Shown: positions 54,792-63,562, counted from the stretch's first letter. The stretch is DNA of 64,000 bases from Candidatus Mailhella excrementigallinarum (GCA_944324075.1 CALUUZ010000007.1:1-64000); one strand, 5' to 3'. Program-made: numbers and translations. The notes: generated by a model from the sequence alone, not told the origin.

Positions 54792-56293
54792 TAAAGCGTA
54801 ATAAGTTTTCGCTTTCGCATTATAAGCTCTTGTCGGCTCGTATGGGATATCTTGTCCCCATTCAACTGACTGAGGTTCTTCCAGGCGATACGTTTCAAAT
54901 GGCTACCAGCCTTTTTATCCGTCTGGCTCCGATGGTCGCGCCTGTAATGCATCCGGTGCATGTGCGTGTTCATCATTGGTATGTGCCCACTCGCCTTATC
55001 TGGGAGGATTTCGAGGATTTCATTACTGGAGGCCCTGACGGACTTAATCAGTCCGTACCGCCTTTTATTGTTACTACTGCCGCTAATGGTGTTGGTAGTT
55101 TGAAAGATTATCTTGGTGTGCCTCCTGAGATTGTCGGCCTTAAAATTTCGGCGTTGCCGTATCGTGCCTATAATCTGATATTCAATGAATGGTATCGAGA
55201 TCAGGACCTTGAAGAGCCTTTGGCTATTTCTCTGGCATCTGGCATTGATTCGACAACTTCCGGAAATATCCAGCGTGTTGATTGGGAACGTGATTACTTC
55301 ACGACTGCCCGGCCATGGCCTCAAAAGGGTGTTGCTGTTTCTGTCCCTGTAAATGCGGCATCAGGTTCCACTCAGCCTTTTCAGCTTCGTGCTGGTCAAT
55401 CTTCTGAATCGGCTGTTACTGTTGATGTTGTTGTGCATCGTGGAGATTTTGGTTCGCCGTCGACGGAATACCTGGCTTTGTCTTCTGATTTTGGTGGTAA
55501 CCCGCCCCTCAATAATGAGTGGAAGACCTATCTTGCTGGTACTGATATTGCCAGTGTTGATATCAACCAACTCCGTGAGGCATTCGCCCTCCAGCGTTTT
55601 GAGGAACATCGTGCCCTGTATGGCTCTCGCTATACCGAGTATCTGCGTTTCTTGGGCATCAAGGCATCTGATGCCCGTCTTCAGCGTCCGGAATACCTTG
55701 GAGGCGGCAAGCAAACGATACAGTTTAGTGAGGTTTTGCAAACTGCGCCAACTGAAAATGCTCCTGTTGGTGCTATGGCCGGTCATGGTATTGGCGCGAT
55801 GCGTACCAATCGTTTTCGGCGCTTCTTTGAAGAGCATGGATACATTATATCTCTGATGATGGTGCAGCCTGTTGCCGTCTATCAGCAGGGTTTGCCTCGG
55901 ATGTGGCAACGTCAGGTTAAGGAAGACTATTTTCAAAGGGAACTTCAGCATATTGGTCAGCAGGAAGTTTGGCAGTCCGAGCTTTATGCTACTGCTGATA
56001 ATGCTGGTAACTCTGATAAAACTGACCGTGCCAAGCATATGTTTGGTTATCAGAACAGATATGATGAGTATCGCTGGCATGAATCTTCTGTTGCCGGAGA
56101 GTTTCGGAAGCTCCTTAATTATTGGCATATGGCCCGTGAATTTGATGCTCCCCCTGCTCTCAATGCGTCTTTCATTTCCGGCCTTCCTACCAATCGTATT
56201 TTTGCCGCCCAAGAAAATGACCAACTGTATGTAATGGCTTCTCATTCTATACAGGCTCGTCGTGCAATGGCAAAATTCGGTAATCCTATATGA
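54788..56293 (+). CDS. VP1 major capsid protein
   Basis: 501 residues from a GTG coupled to the VP4 stop. The N-terminus (NKFSLSHYKLLSARMGYLVP, then TEVLPGDTFQ) and VHHWYVPTRLIWEDFEDFI are typical of the gokushovirus F/VP1 jelly-roll capsid protein. The central variable region forms the threefold protrusions in the subfamily. No frameshift or truncation is seen. Confidence 0.96.
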   Translation: MIKRNKFSLSHYKLLSARMGYLVPIQLTEVLPGDTFQMATSLFIRLAPMVAPVMHPVHVRVHHWYVPTRLIWEDFEDFITGGPDGLNQSVPPFIVTTAANGVGSLKDYLGVPPEIVGLKISALPYRAYNLIFNEWYRDQDLEEPLAISLASGIDSTTSGNIQRVDWERDYFTTARPWPQKGVAVSVPVNAASGSTQPFQLRAGQSSESAVTVDVVVHRGDFGSPSTEYLALSSDFGGNPPLNNEWKTYLAGTDIASVDINQLREAFALQRFEEHRALYGSRYTEYLRFLGIKASDARLQRPEYLGGGKQTIQFSEVLQTAPTENAPVGAMAGHGIGAMRTNRFRRFFEEHGYIISLMMVQPVAVYQQGLPRMWQRQVKEDYFQRELQHIGQQEVWQSELYATADNAGNSDKTDRAKHMFGYQNRYDEYRWHESSVAGEFRKLLNYWHMAREFDAPPALNASFISGLPTNRIFAAQENDQLYVMASHSIQARRAMAKFGNPI

Positions 56294-56300
56294 GGTGATT

Positions 56301-56687
56301 ATGAATACGCCAAAAGAAGACTATGAAAAGTATCTCAATTTTGATGGTTCGGAAAAGGTGGATACTACCCCGGTTTCAATCGGTGTGCCTTTTGAGCGCC
56401 TTGAGCCTATCCATATGAGGACTCGGCGCATGATTGCTCAGTATTTGGCAGAACAGGCGGCTAATGCGCCTGAGACTCTTGAAGAAATGGACGATTTCGA
56501 TTGTGGAGATGACGATGGATTTCAGTACGTTTTTGAAGAAAATTTTGATCATATGGAACGGCTTTACCTCGCGGAAAAAGCTCGCCGTGACGCTCTTGCT
56601 CATGCTTCTGATTCCCCTGCTGGCGATTCTGGCAGGGTGCAATCTGGAAAAGACGTTCAAAGTCCAGACGCCGGAAACAACGATTGA
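56301..56687 (+). CDS. VP3 internal scaffolding protein
   Basis: 128 residues starting MNTPKEDYEKYLNFDG with GAGGTG upstream. It is acidic in the middle and helical, the size and place of gokushovirus VP3, which scaffolds procapsid assembly. The last 173 bases also encode the lipoprotein in another frame. Confidence 0.8.
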   Translation: MNTPKEDYEKYLNFDGSEKVDTTPVSIGVPFERLEPIHMRTRRMIAQYLAEQAANAPETLEEMDDFDCGDDDGFQYVFEENFDHMERLYLAEKARRDALAHASDSPAGDSGRVQSGKDVQSPDAGNND

Positions 56688-56724
56688 GTATAATGTTTCC
56701 GGCGGTGACTGCTCTGAGAAATAG
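56515..56724 (+). CDS. Overlapping lipoprotein, candidate lysis or envelope-modifying gene
   Basis: 69 residues in the +1 frame relative to VP3. GGAG lies six bases before the ATG. After a short amphipathic start (MDFSTFLKKILIIWNGF) there is a basic residue pair and a classic lipoprotein signal KKLAVTLLLMLLIPLLAILA ending at lipobox LAGC (cysteine near residue 42), then a 27-residue polar tail. phiX174 places its membrane lysis gene E inside scaffold gene D, so an overlapping membrane protein in a scaffold gene is a suggestive parallel. Function is inferred only. Confidence 0.7.
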   Translation: MDFSTFLKKILIIWNGFTSRKKLAVTLLLMLLIPLLAILAGCNLEKTFKVQTPETTIEYNVSGGDCSEK

Positions 56725-56795
56725 GCCCGCCGAAGCCCTGCCCTATCTTTTTTCTGTACTGTGGTGAGTGACACCAACCTGAGAGGAGTTGGTGT

Positions 56796-57230
56796 ATGGC
56801 TCATAAAAACAGGAAAAAGTCAAGAGTTTTATCTGAGAGAAAACCAGAAACGCGCGGTCGCTTGCCGACCGCCCGGCCGAACTTAGGCCGGCGTTTTCGT
56901 CTCTCTGATTTACTTCATACCATTAAGCCAATTCAGACTCGTTTACAACAAGCTGAAGATTTACGGAGAATTCCGCATGAATTTCGACAAGACGTTTATC
57001 ATTTGCGAGATGGCCGCCCTGCCCCAGTCCGATATGAAACGGTACAGCCTAGAATGCACTGGATGCCAACACAAGTGCATCCTTACTTTCAACGCCCTGA
57101 AAGGACCGTCGTTTGTATACGCCGAAAAGAGCGCAGGCGTGTTCTCTTCGCTTTGCAAAAAACTGGAAAAGGCGGACGCCGAAATAGACCGCCGAAATGG
57201 ACAGCTAAGTCTTATATTCGATGCAGATAA
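56796..57230 (+). CDS. Possible prophage protein, basic, 144 residues
   Basis: Starts MAHKNRKKSRVLSERKPETR with GAGGAG upstream. The N-terminal 65 residues are basic and look like a real small protein. The rest overlaps the next ORF in another frame and is unusually rich in arginine and proline, as expected of an off-frame reading. It may be a VP5-like nonstructural DNA-binding protein. Confidence 0.45.
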   Translation: MAHKNRKKSRVLSERKPETRGRLPTARPNLGRRFRLSDLLHTIKPIQTRLQQAEDLRRIPHEFRQDVYHLRDGRPAPVRYETVQPRMHWMPTQVHPYFQRPERTVVCIRRKERRRVLFALQKTGKGGRRNRPPKWTAKSYIRCR

Positions 57231-57240
57231 GGAGGCATAG
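56977..57240 (+). CDS. Small prophage protein with cysteine cluster
   Basis: 87 residues starting MNFDKTFIICEMAALPQSDM; GGAG stands eight bases upstream. The segment ECTGCQHKC could bind zinc or iron-sulfur. It ends two bases before VP2, and its last codons carry the VP2 ribosome binding site (AAGGAGG). Codon use resembles VP1 and VP2, so it is more likely to be real than the overlapping frame. No family recognised. Confidence 0.6.
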   Translation: MNFDKTFIICEMAALPQSDMKRYSLECTGCQHKCILTFNALKGPSFVYAEKSAGVFSSLCKKLEKADAEIDRRNGQLSLIFDADKEA

Positions 57241-57242
57241 TT

Positions 57243-58112
57243 ATGGGCTTTTTTAGTTCTATTGGTAATGCTGTCGGTGGTGCCCTTGGTGGTATTGCTG
57301 GCGCTGTCGGTAATGTTGTCGGTGGTGTGCTTGGTAATAAGTCTGACGCGAGTACTGCTCAGGCTAACTATGCCGCTCAGAAGGAGTTTGCGCAGAACGG
57401 TATCCGTTGGAAGGTTGCTGATGCTAAGGCCGCTGGTATTCATCCTCTGGCCGCGCTTGGAGTAAACAATGCCAGTTTCTCTCCTTCATTTACCGCTGGT
57501 GACTATTCTTGGCTCGGAGATGCAGGCCAGAATGTTGGCCGCGCGATAGAGTCCAAGGCGACTCGCGCTGAGAGAGAGCTTGGACAGGCGATGCAGGCTG
57601 AGACACATGCGGAGCAGATTCGCGGTTTGAAGCTCGAGAATGATATCCGCGCTCAGACTCTCTTGCAGATGAAGCTCGATTCTTTGTCCGCTGTGAAAAA
57701 AACTGGTCGTCCCCCCGCCATGCCGGGAGTTGACAATACTGTGCTAACGGGACAAGGTGACTCAAAGTATATGGCTAAGCCTGTTGATAAATATGCTTGG
57801 CAAAGAACGCCGACTGGACGTTTTGAGTTTGGCCCTAGCTCTGATTATGCCGGAATTTACGAGGATAAACTTGGCATTGAATGGTGGCCGTTTATCGAGG
57901 CATCGGTTTTGCCTAAATATAAGGCCGCTACAGGTCAGACACTTGCGGGTCGTCGTTGGTCGTTTTCTGACTTTAATTGGATACCTGAAAATCAGAAGAC
58001 ATCTTATGAAAAGTTGGTTGATAGGGTTCGCGGTAAGCCGTCAAAGTCTGATAGCCGTTTTGTCAAGTTCCTTCGTTGGTTTGAGAGGCGTTTCCCGAGT
58101 TCTGGATATTAG
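57243..58112 (+). CDS. VP2 minor capsid / DNA pilot protein
   Basis: 289 residues. The glycine/alanine-rich N-terminal segment MGFFSSIGNAVGGALGGIAG is a membrane-active helix typical of VP2/H proteins. QNGIRWKVADAKAAGIHPLA and LGVNNASFSP are the conserved gokushovirus VP2 signature, followed by a helical region (about 95-150) that forms the DNA-translocating tube in phiX174 H. Confidence 0.94.
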   Translation: MGFFSSIGNAVGGALGGIAGAVGNVVGGVLGNKSDASTAQANYAAQKEFAQNGIRWKVADAKAAGIHPLAALGVNNASFSPSFTAGDYSWLGDAGQNVGRAIESKATRAERELGQAMQAETHAEQIRGLKLENDIRAQTLLQMKLDSLSAVKKTGRPPAMPGVDNTVLTGQGDSKYMAKPVDKYAWQRTPTGRFEFGPSSDYAGIYEDKLGIEWWPFIEASVLPKYKAATGQTLAGRRWSFSDFNWIPENQKTSYEKLVDRVRGKPSKSDSRFVKFLRWFERRFPSSGY

Positions 58113-58120
58113 GAGGTGTG

Positions 58121-58207
58121 ATGCTTGATGTTGGTATGTTGATTTTTGGGTGTTTTTTGTTTTTTTTTTGGTGTTTATATACTTGGGCGTCTTGTGCGGC
58201 TTCTTAA
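58121..58207 (+). CDS. 28-residue hydrophobic peptide
   Basis: The peptide MLDVGMLIFGCFLFFFWCLY continues TWASCAAS and is a single membrane helix. AGGAGG is positioned ideally before the ATG, nine bases after the VP2 stop and before the terminator. A single-helix membrane peptide at the end of a lytic gene set could be a lysis or holin-like peptide. Confidence 0.6.
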   Translation: MLDVGMLIFGCFLFFFWCLYTWASCAAS

Positions 58208-58251
58208 TTTGTTGATTAAGTACTTGGAACAACGCACAAAGTGATGCCCCT

Positions 58252-58280
58252 GCCCCGCTCCGGCGGGGCTTTTATTTTTT
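58252..58280 (+). terminator. Prophage terminator
   Basis: GCCCCGC (58252-58258), loop TCCG, GCGGGGC (58263-58269), then TTTTATTTTTT: a textbook intrinsic terminator closing the prophage transcript. Confidence 0.92.
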
Positions 58281-58309
58281 GGTTAAAATAAGTTGCATTT
58301 ATGAGACAT
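58281..58309 (+). other. Right dif-like site
   Basis: GGTTAAAATAA (8 of 11 matches to the left XerC-type arm), a 7-base centre, TTATGAGACAT (9 of 11 matches to the left XerD-type arm). It follows the terminator directly. Confidence 0.5.
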
Positions 58310-58328
58310 TTAAATTGCCGGTAAAATA

Positions 58329-58358
58329 GGGGCGAACAATACAATATTATATTTAAAT
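58329..58358 (+). other. Second dif-like sequence, candidate host dif
   Basis: GGGGCGAACAA, a 7-base centre and TTATATTTAAAT resemble the classical dif consensus arms (GGTGCGCATAA and TTATGTTAAAT) more closely than the other two sites, though with irregular spacing. It may be the resident chromosomal dif or a coincidental AT-rich match. Confidence 0.4.
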
Positions 58359-58752
58359 TCAATGTGTTATATGGGTGATCGGAGCGGCTTTCGAAAGTTG
58401 TCGATAGCCGTATAGGCGACGGGTTTCGATTTTTCATGAGAGAAACATCGAAAGGAAGATTATTCAACGCCACTATCCCGATGCTACTGAGCCATGGTGT
58501 ACGTCTTGCATGATAACTTGTCGGGGCATGGCCGGCGAAGGTTCTTCTCACGAAAAAACTTCAAGTATTACATAAAAAATATCCTGGGGTATTACGCTTC
58601 ATCTCGCGTGGCTTCGCCGTTCTCGACCGCGCTTTGCGAGACATTTGGCCGCTCCTCGTCCCCCCCCCTTCCATGCCGCGCATTACCTTACCCGTCTCTG
58701 CTTTGCGGCTTCCTCCCGGGCGGAAGGCTCCAGCCTTGCGCCTGAAAGGCGC
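58359..58752. other. Non-coding flank between prophage and RdgC-like gene
   Basis: No gene with codon bias is visible. There are several small inverted repeats, including GCGCCT/AGGCGC at 58738-58752 just before the candidate promoter. The stretch changes from AT-rich near the prophage to GC-rich, host-like sequence after about 58590. Confidence 0.4.
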
Positions 58753-58780
58753 TTGACGTATTCTGCACCATAAATACGAT
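58753..58780 (+). promoter_or_regulatory. Candidate promoter of the RdgC-like gene
   Basis: TTGACG (58753-58758), 16 bases, TACGAT (58775-58780), about 50 bases upstream of the start codon. Confidence 0.45.
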
Positions 58781-58828
58781 AATCGCGGCAAGGCGAAGAT
58801 TGCCGTGGAGCATTTTTATGGGGGCATC

Positions 58829-59443
58829 ATGAGCTTTCTGAAATCAAGCACCAGCTTCACCCGCTTTCGCATTGTGGATGAAATCCCGGCGGATCTGTGG
58901 GCGGCAGTCCCTGAAAAACTGCGGCAGTTCGCGTTTCAGGATATAGATGAAATTCCGGAAGAACGATCATTCGGCTGGGTTAACTTCGACGACATGCTGG
59001 ATACCGCATGGAGGCTCAGCCCTCCAGAAAAAGCGGAATATCTTGTTTTCTCCCTGCGAGTGGATACCCGACGCATTCCCCCTGCCGTCCTCAGGAAACA
59101 CACCAGGATAGCGCTTCAGGAAGAAGAACAGCGTATCAGGGAGTTCGGGAAAAAGTTCGTTGCGCGTGAAAGGAAAAAAGAGATAGCCGAACAGGTCAAG
59201 CTGCGTCTGCGCGGCCGCTTTCTGCCCATTCCATCTGAATTTCAGGTGGTATGGAATACCCAGACAGCCAAAATTTATCTTGCCTCTACTCAGGGCAAGC
59301 TTATCGAGCTGTTCCAGGATCTGTTCACCCGTACTTTTGATTTGCATATCGAGCAGATGCTGCCATACGGGCTTGCCCTCTCCCTTCTGGGGGAAGATGT
59401 TTCAACCCGCCTGGATGAGGTGGAAGCTACACGCTTCCTGTAA
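58829..59443 (+). CDS. Short RdgC-like recombination-associated protein
   Basis: 204 residues starting MSFLKSSTSFTRFRIVDEIP. The segments FGWVNFDDMLDTAW and RRIPPAVLRKHTRIALQEEE match the RdgC pattern (GWV..., RxIPxxVL) seen in the enterobacterial protein of about 300 residues, but this one is shorter. RdgC binds double-stranded DNA as a ring and modulates RecA. The shorter form is what I expect in Desulfovibrio relatives. The gene is followed 32 bases later by an unknown gene. Confidence 0.65.
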   Translation: MSFLKSSTSFTRFRIVDEIPADLWAAVPEKLRQFAFQDIDEIPEERSFGWVNFDDMLDTAWRLSPPEKAEYLVFSLRVDTRRIPPAVLRKHTRIALQEEEQRIREFGKKFVARERKKEIAEQVKLRLRGRFLPIPSEFQVVWNTQTAKIYLASTQGKLIELFQDLFTRTFDLHIEQMLPYGLALSLLGEDVSTRLDEVEATRFL

Positions 59444-59475
59444 TCCGTATAGCTTTTATAAGGATGATAAACGCC

Positions 59476-60039
59476 ATGGCTGAAGCCTCTTATATCGGGG
59501 AAAATACGGATCTTATACTGGGGCAGGATTTTCTGACCTGGTTATGGTACAAAAGCGAAACTTCAAACGGCTTGTTCAAAATGAGCAAGGGAACGGCGAA
59601 AGCGGGGGAGCCCTTTTCGTTGAATATGGAGCAGCGCGTTGTTGTACGTGGAGGTGAAGGAGACAACAGGGAAACCGCTTCCGTTTCAGGCTCCCTTTCA
59701 CCTCTTCGGGAAGCCCGGCTGGGGCTGCTGACGGGCAAACTGGTCGTCCGCGCTCTGGCCCGGTTGGAAAAGGACGGCATGAACTGGCAGGTAACTCTCA
59801 GGGCAGATGATTTCAGTATCGGTTCATTGCGCACTCCGCAGGTGGCAAAAAGTGAGGAAGGTGACGATCCAGATGCGCTGTTTCTGGAAAAAATCTACCT
59901 CATTGAAAGCTGCCTGGATATGCTGGATGACGTATATCGTCAGTTCCTGACCGTGCGATTGACTCCCTCCGCATGGGGGCATGAAGTGCGTGAAGTCGCA
60001 GAGTGGATGCGCCGTGACATCAGTCAGGGCGCTATGTAG
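59476..60039 (+). CDS. Hypothetical protein linked to the RdgC-like gene
   Basis: About 187 residues starting [20 protein letters not shown]. The C-terminal half is helical ([20 protein letters not shown]), with no signal peptide or membrane segment. I do not recognise a family. It lies between the RdgC-like gene and the dpp-type permease, two bases before the latter, and shares codon use with both. It may act with the RdgC-like protein. Confidence 0.7.
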   Translation: MAEASYIGENTDLILGQDFLTWLWYKSETSNGLFKMSKGTAKAGEPFSLNMEQRVVVRGGEGDNRETASVSGSLSPLREARLGLLTGKLVVRALARLEKDGMNWQVTLRADDFSIGSLRTPQVAKSEEGDDPDALFLEKIYLIESCLDMLDDVYRQFLTVRLTPSAWGHEVREVAEWMRRDISQGAM

Positions 60040-60041
60040 AT

Positions 60042-61073
60042 ATGGAATGTGAGGCAGGAAAGGTGTCCGCCCTTGTTGTTCGTCTGTTGCGCAAAGCAAT
60101 ATGGATGCTCATTATTCTGTGGGGCATTACCCTTATCAGCTTTGCGGTGATTCATCTTGCCCCTGGTTCCCCCACAGATATGCAGACCAGCCTCAATCCC
60201 CTGGCAGGGGAGCTTGTGCGCGCACGGCTGGATGCTATTTATGGACTTGATCGCCCCCTGCTTATTCAGTATTTTGACTGGCTTACACGGCTGCTTCATT
60301 TTGATTTCGGCATCTCGCTGTCCAGCGATGCGCGGCCTGTCATCGACAAGATTATGGAAAGGTTGCCGCTCACTGTGGGAATGAATGTCGCTTCCCTGGC
60401 GCTGACGCTGATCATTGCTCTGCCCGTGGGTATTGTTTCCGCTGTCAGGCAGGGAACATGGGTCGATAAGACGTTGACTGTACTTGTATTCCTTGGCTTT
60501 GCCATGCCAGGTTTCTGGCTGGCACTGCTGCTTATGCTGTATTTCGGCATCGATCTTGGCATACTCCCCCTGTCCGGTCTGACCTCTATGAACTTTGCCC
60601 ATCTGACCCCGCTGGACAAGGCGCTGGACGTGGCATGGCATCTGGCCCTGCCGATTGCTGTGGGCACAGTGGGCGGCATAGCGGGCACGTCACGTTTTCT
60701 GCGCTCTTCCATGCTGGAAGTGCTGCGACAGGATTATATTCTTACCGCACGAGCCAAGGGCCTGCCGATGAACAGGGTAATCTTTCGTCACGCATTGCGT
60801 AATGCGTTGCTGCCCGTTATCACCATGCTGGGGCTTTCCGTTCCCGGACTTATCGGCGGCAGTGTGATCATTGAAACCATGTTTGCCCTGCCAGGTCTGG
60901 GACAGCTTTTCTATGGCGCCGTTATGGCCCGGGATTACCCCCTGATTATGGGAAACCTGGTTTTTGGCGCTGTCCTCACTCTGCTGGGCAATATGCTGGC
61001 CGATATCGGTTACGGCTTGGCCGATCCGCGTATCCGGAATGGCGCGCGGGCTTTTTCTTCGGAGGCAGCATGA
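60042..61073 (+). CDS. Peptide/nickel ABC transporter permease (DppB-like)
   Basis: 343 residues with six predicted membrane helices and the binding-protein-dependent transport signature [20 protein letters not shown]. The N-terminal [20 protein letters not shown] and [15 protein letters not shown] are typical of DppB/OppB/NikB. It forms an inner membrane channel with the DppC-like partner, with which it overlaps as ATGA. No ATPase or binding protein gene is present in the window. Confidence 0.9.
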   Translation: MECEAGKVSALVVRLLRKAIWMLIILWGITLISFAVIHLAPGSPTDMQTSLNPLAGELVRARLDAIYGLDRPLLIQYFDWLTRLLHFDFGISLSSDARPVIDKIMERLPLTVGMNVASLALTLIIALPVGIVSAVRQGTWVDKTLTVLVFLGFAMPGFWLALLLMLYFGIDLGILPLSGLTSMNFAHLTPLDKALDVAWHLALPIAVGTVGGIAGTSRFLRSSMLEVLRQDYILTARAKGLPMNRVIFRHALRNALLPVITMLGLSVPGLIGGSVIIETMFALPGLGQLFYGAVMARDYPLIMGNLVFGAVLTLLGNMLADIGYGLADPRIRNGARAFSSEAA

Positions 61074-61894
61074 AATCGCTGTTCGGAAAACAGAGCCTGC
61101 TGCTCCCGGGACTGCTTATTGTTCTGGGCATGAGCCTGCTTGCTCTGTTCGCTCCCTGGCTGGCCCCCTATGATCCCGATGTGCTGCACCTGGGCTTTAT
61201 TCTGCAGGCGCCCTGCTCTGCCTTCCCTCTGGGTACGGACGAGCTTGGCAGGGACATTTTGTCGCGCATGCTGTACGGCGCGCGCGTCTCATTATGGGTT
61301 GGTTTTGTTGCAGTGGGCATCTCCACAGCTATCGGCATCATCCTGGGGCTTCTGGCAGGGTACTTCGGAGGGCTGGTGGATGAAGTCATTATGCGCGGCG
61401 TGGATGTCATGCTGTGTTTCCCCTCCTTTTTTCTCATTCTGGCTGTTATCGCCTTTCTTGAACCCAGTTTGAACAATATTATGATTGTCATCGGTCTCAC
61501 ATCATGGATGGGGGTGGCCCGCCTGGTACGAGCCGAAACACTCAGCCTGCGCGAGCGCGATTTCATAGCAGCGGCAAAGGTCGCGGGAGCGCCCGCCCGG
61601 CGTATTCTGTTTGTCCACATTCTGCCCAACGCCATGGCGCCGGTGCTGGTTTCCGCCACGCTGGGAATAGCAGGCGCCATTCTGGTGGAATCATCGCTGA
61701 GCTTTCTCGGACTCGGAGTCCAGCCTCCCATGGCAAGCTGGGGCAACATGCTGATGGATGGCAAGAATGTGCTGGAAATCGCCCCGTGGCTTTCTCTTTA
61801 TCCCGGTCTTGCCATTCTGGTAACCGTGCTGGGGTATAACCTTCTCGGAGAGAGCCTGCGGGATCTCCTCGACCCGCGTCTGAAAAGACGCTAA
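61070..61894 (+). CDS. Peptide/nickel ABC transporter permease (DppC-like)
   Basis: 274 residues with [20 protein letters not shown] near residue 50, the EAA-type signature [20 protein letters not shown] and about six membrane helices. It is the second permease of the pair. Substrate could be dipeptides, oligopeptides or nickel; sequence alone cannot decide. Confidence 0.9.
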   Translation: MKSLFGKQSLLLPGLLIVLGMSLLALFAPWLAPYDPDVLHLGFILQAPCSAFPLGTDELGRDILSRMLYGARVSLWVGFVAVGISTAIGIILGLLAGYFGGLVDEVIMRGVDVMLCFPSFFLILAVIAFLEPSLNNIMIVIGLTSWMGVARLVRAETLSLRERDFIAAAKVAGAPARRILFVHILPNAMAPVLVSATLGIAGAILVESSLSFLGLGVQPPMASWGNMLMDGKNVLEIAPWLSLYPGLAILVTVLGYNLLGESLRDLLDPRLKRR

Positions 61895-61942
61895 ACTGAA
61901 AATTCAGCGGCCAAAGTGAAGGCAGCGGGCAAGGATAGCGGG

Positions 61943-63562
61943 ATGCTTGAATATCTGCGGATACGAAATCTTGCGCTCATTGAGGACATGGAGCTTGAAT
62001 TTTCTTCAGGCATGAATGCTTTGACCGGAGAAACCGGCGCGGGGAAAAGCTTTATTCTCAAGGCAATCAACTTTGTGCTTGGTGAAAAGCTGGAAGCTGA
62101 AATGGTTCGCCCGGGCAAAGAGAAGGCTCAGGTTGAGGCTCTGTTTTCCGGTTCAGACGGAGATATTGTTCTGCGCCGTGAACTGCTTGCAGGAACAGGG
62201 CGAAGCCGTTTTTTCCTCAACGGCGATCTGAGTTCTCAGGATGTAATCCGTGCCATGCGCCCCGCACTTGTGCTTCATGCCGGACAGCACGGTCAGCAGC
62301 GTCTTCTGCTACCCTCCTATCAGGCCCAGCTGGTTGACGCCTTTTTGGACGATCCGGACCTCCCTCACCGCAAAGATGCCGCAGTAAAGGAGCTGAAAGG
62401 GGCGGCGGAAGAACTTCACATGATGCGGGAGCGCATCCGCGAGCTGGAAGAACGTCGCGAACTCCTGGAGATGCAGCAGAAGGAAATAGAAAGAGTGGCT
62501 CCCCTGGATGGCGAGGAGGAAAAACTGGAAGCCATGAAACTAAAAGTGCGGGGGGTGGAGCAGGTACGCGGGCATTATGAGCGGGGGCTGGAAATCATGC
62601 GAGGCGCGGAGAGTGCCGGCCTGCTGGACCTGCTTGGCCAGCTCGAGCGTCTGCTTGAACAGTTGAGTGGTGAACTCCATAATGAAAAAGACACGTCCGA
62701 TCTGCAGATAGCGCGTGATGCCGTGATCAACTTCAGAGAAGAAGCTGCAGAGCTGGATCGCAGATTCAGAACCGTTCCTTCGCTGGGAGAGGATTTCGAT
62801 GCCGTTGATCCCGAAGATATTGAATCGCGCCTTTATGCACTGGCTCAGTTGAAGAGAAAGCTGCGGCGTTCTCTGCCCGAAATCCTCGAGTTGAAAAAAG
62901 AAATCACAGCCAATCTTTCTTTTCTGGATGCCTCTGCTCTGGATCTTCATCGTCAGGAAAAACGTGTTGCCGAGGCAGCGGAAAAACTTCATCTGATACT
63001 TGAACTATGTAATGCCGCACGATTGCGAGCTGCTGAGCTTTTCTGCCGGGCCCTGGAAAAAGAGCTTGCCGGACTGGGCTTTTCCGAGCGCGTTCATGTG
63101 GAACCGGAGCTGACGGAACATGAAATATGGCCCGCGGTGGGAAAGGTGCCTCCCTGCATTGAACAGCGGGTTCGGTTGATGTGGGCGCCCAACCCCGGCC
63201 AGCCGGCGCAGCCCCTTGATCGTATTGCCTCTGGAGGTGAACTTTCCCGCTTCCTGTTGGCGGTGGTCAGTCTTCAGGCTCGAGGAGAAGATGCCACACT
63301 TATCTTTGACGAAGTTGACGCCGGTGTGGGCGGCCTGACACTGAACCGTGTGGCGGACAGACTGGCCGCACTTTCCGCCCGCCGCCAGATGCTCATCATT
63401 ACTCACTGGCCACAGCTTGCTGCAAGAGCGGAACGCCATTTTCGTGTCATGAAAGAAGAGGATGGCGACGAAACTTTTACCCGGTGTGAAATACTGGACG
63501 CTGATGCACGCAGCATTGAACTGGCGCGCATGTCCGGTCGGGAAGAAGGCAGTCAGTCATGA
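61943..63562 (+). CDS. recN: DNA repair protein RecN
   Basis: About 539 residues. SMC-like: Walker A LTGETGAGKSFIL near residue 33, long coiled coils in the middle, then the ABC signature ASGGELSRFLLA, Walker B LIFDEVDAGVGG and D-loop region, HWPQLAA. RecN bridges DNA ends in double-strand-break repair. The ATG at 61943 with AAGGA upstream fits the conserved LEYLRIRNLALIEDMELEF start. Its end overlaps rlmH by ten bases, convergently. Confidence 0.93.
   Translation: MLEYLRIRNLALIEDMELEFSSGMNALTGETGAGKSFILKAINFVLGEKLEAEMVRPGKEKAQVEALFSGSDGDIVLRRELLAGTGRSRFFLNGDLSSQDVIRAMRPALVLHAGQHGQQRLLLPSYQAQLVDAFLDDPDLPHRKDAAVKELKGAAEELHMMRERIRELEERRELLEMQQKEIERVAPLDGEEEKLEAMKLKVRGVEQVRGHYERGLEIMRGAESAGLLDLLGQLERLLEQLSGELHNEKDTSDLQIARDAVINFREEAAELDRRFRTVPSLGEDFDAVDPEDIESRLYALAQLKRKLRRSLPEILELKKEITANLSFLDASALDLHRQEKRVAEAAEKLHLILELCNAARLRAAELFCRALEKELAGLGFSERVHVEPELTEHEIWPAVGKVPPCIEQRVRLMWAPNPGQPAQPLDRIASGGELSRFLLAVVSLQARGEDATLIFDEVDAGVGGLTLNRVADRLAALSARRQMLIITHWPQLAARAERHFRVMKEEDGDETFTRCEILDADARSIELARMSGREEGSQS

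Larger units (their letters stand above)
53565..58309 (+). mobile_element. Integrated gokushovirus-like Microviridae prophage
   Basis: A compact 4.7-kb unit with all genes on the plus strand, many overlapping: small ORFs, VP4 replication initiator, VP1 major capsid, VP3 scaffold, VP2 pilot protein, terminator. Third codon positions favour T, unlike the flanking GC-rich host genes. dif-like sequences at 53565-53592 and 58281-58309 bound it, as expected for XerCD-mediated integration of single-stranded DNA phages. All major genes are intact, so the phage could be viable. Confidence 0.93.
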
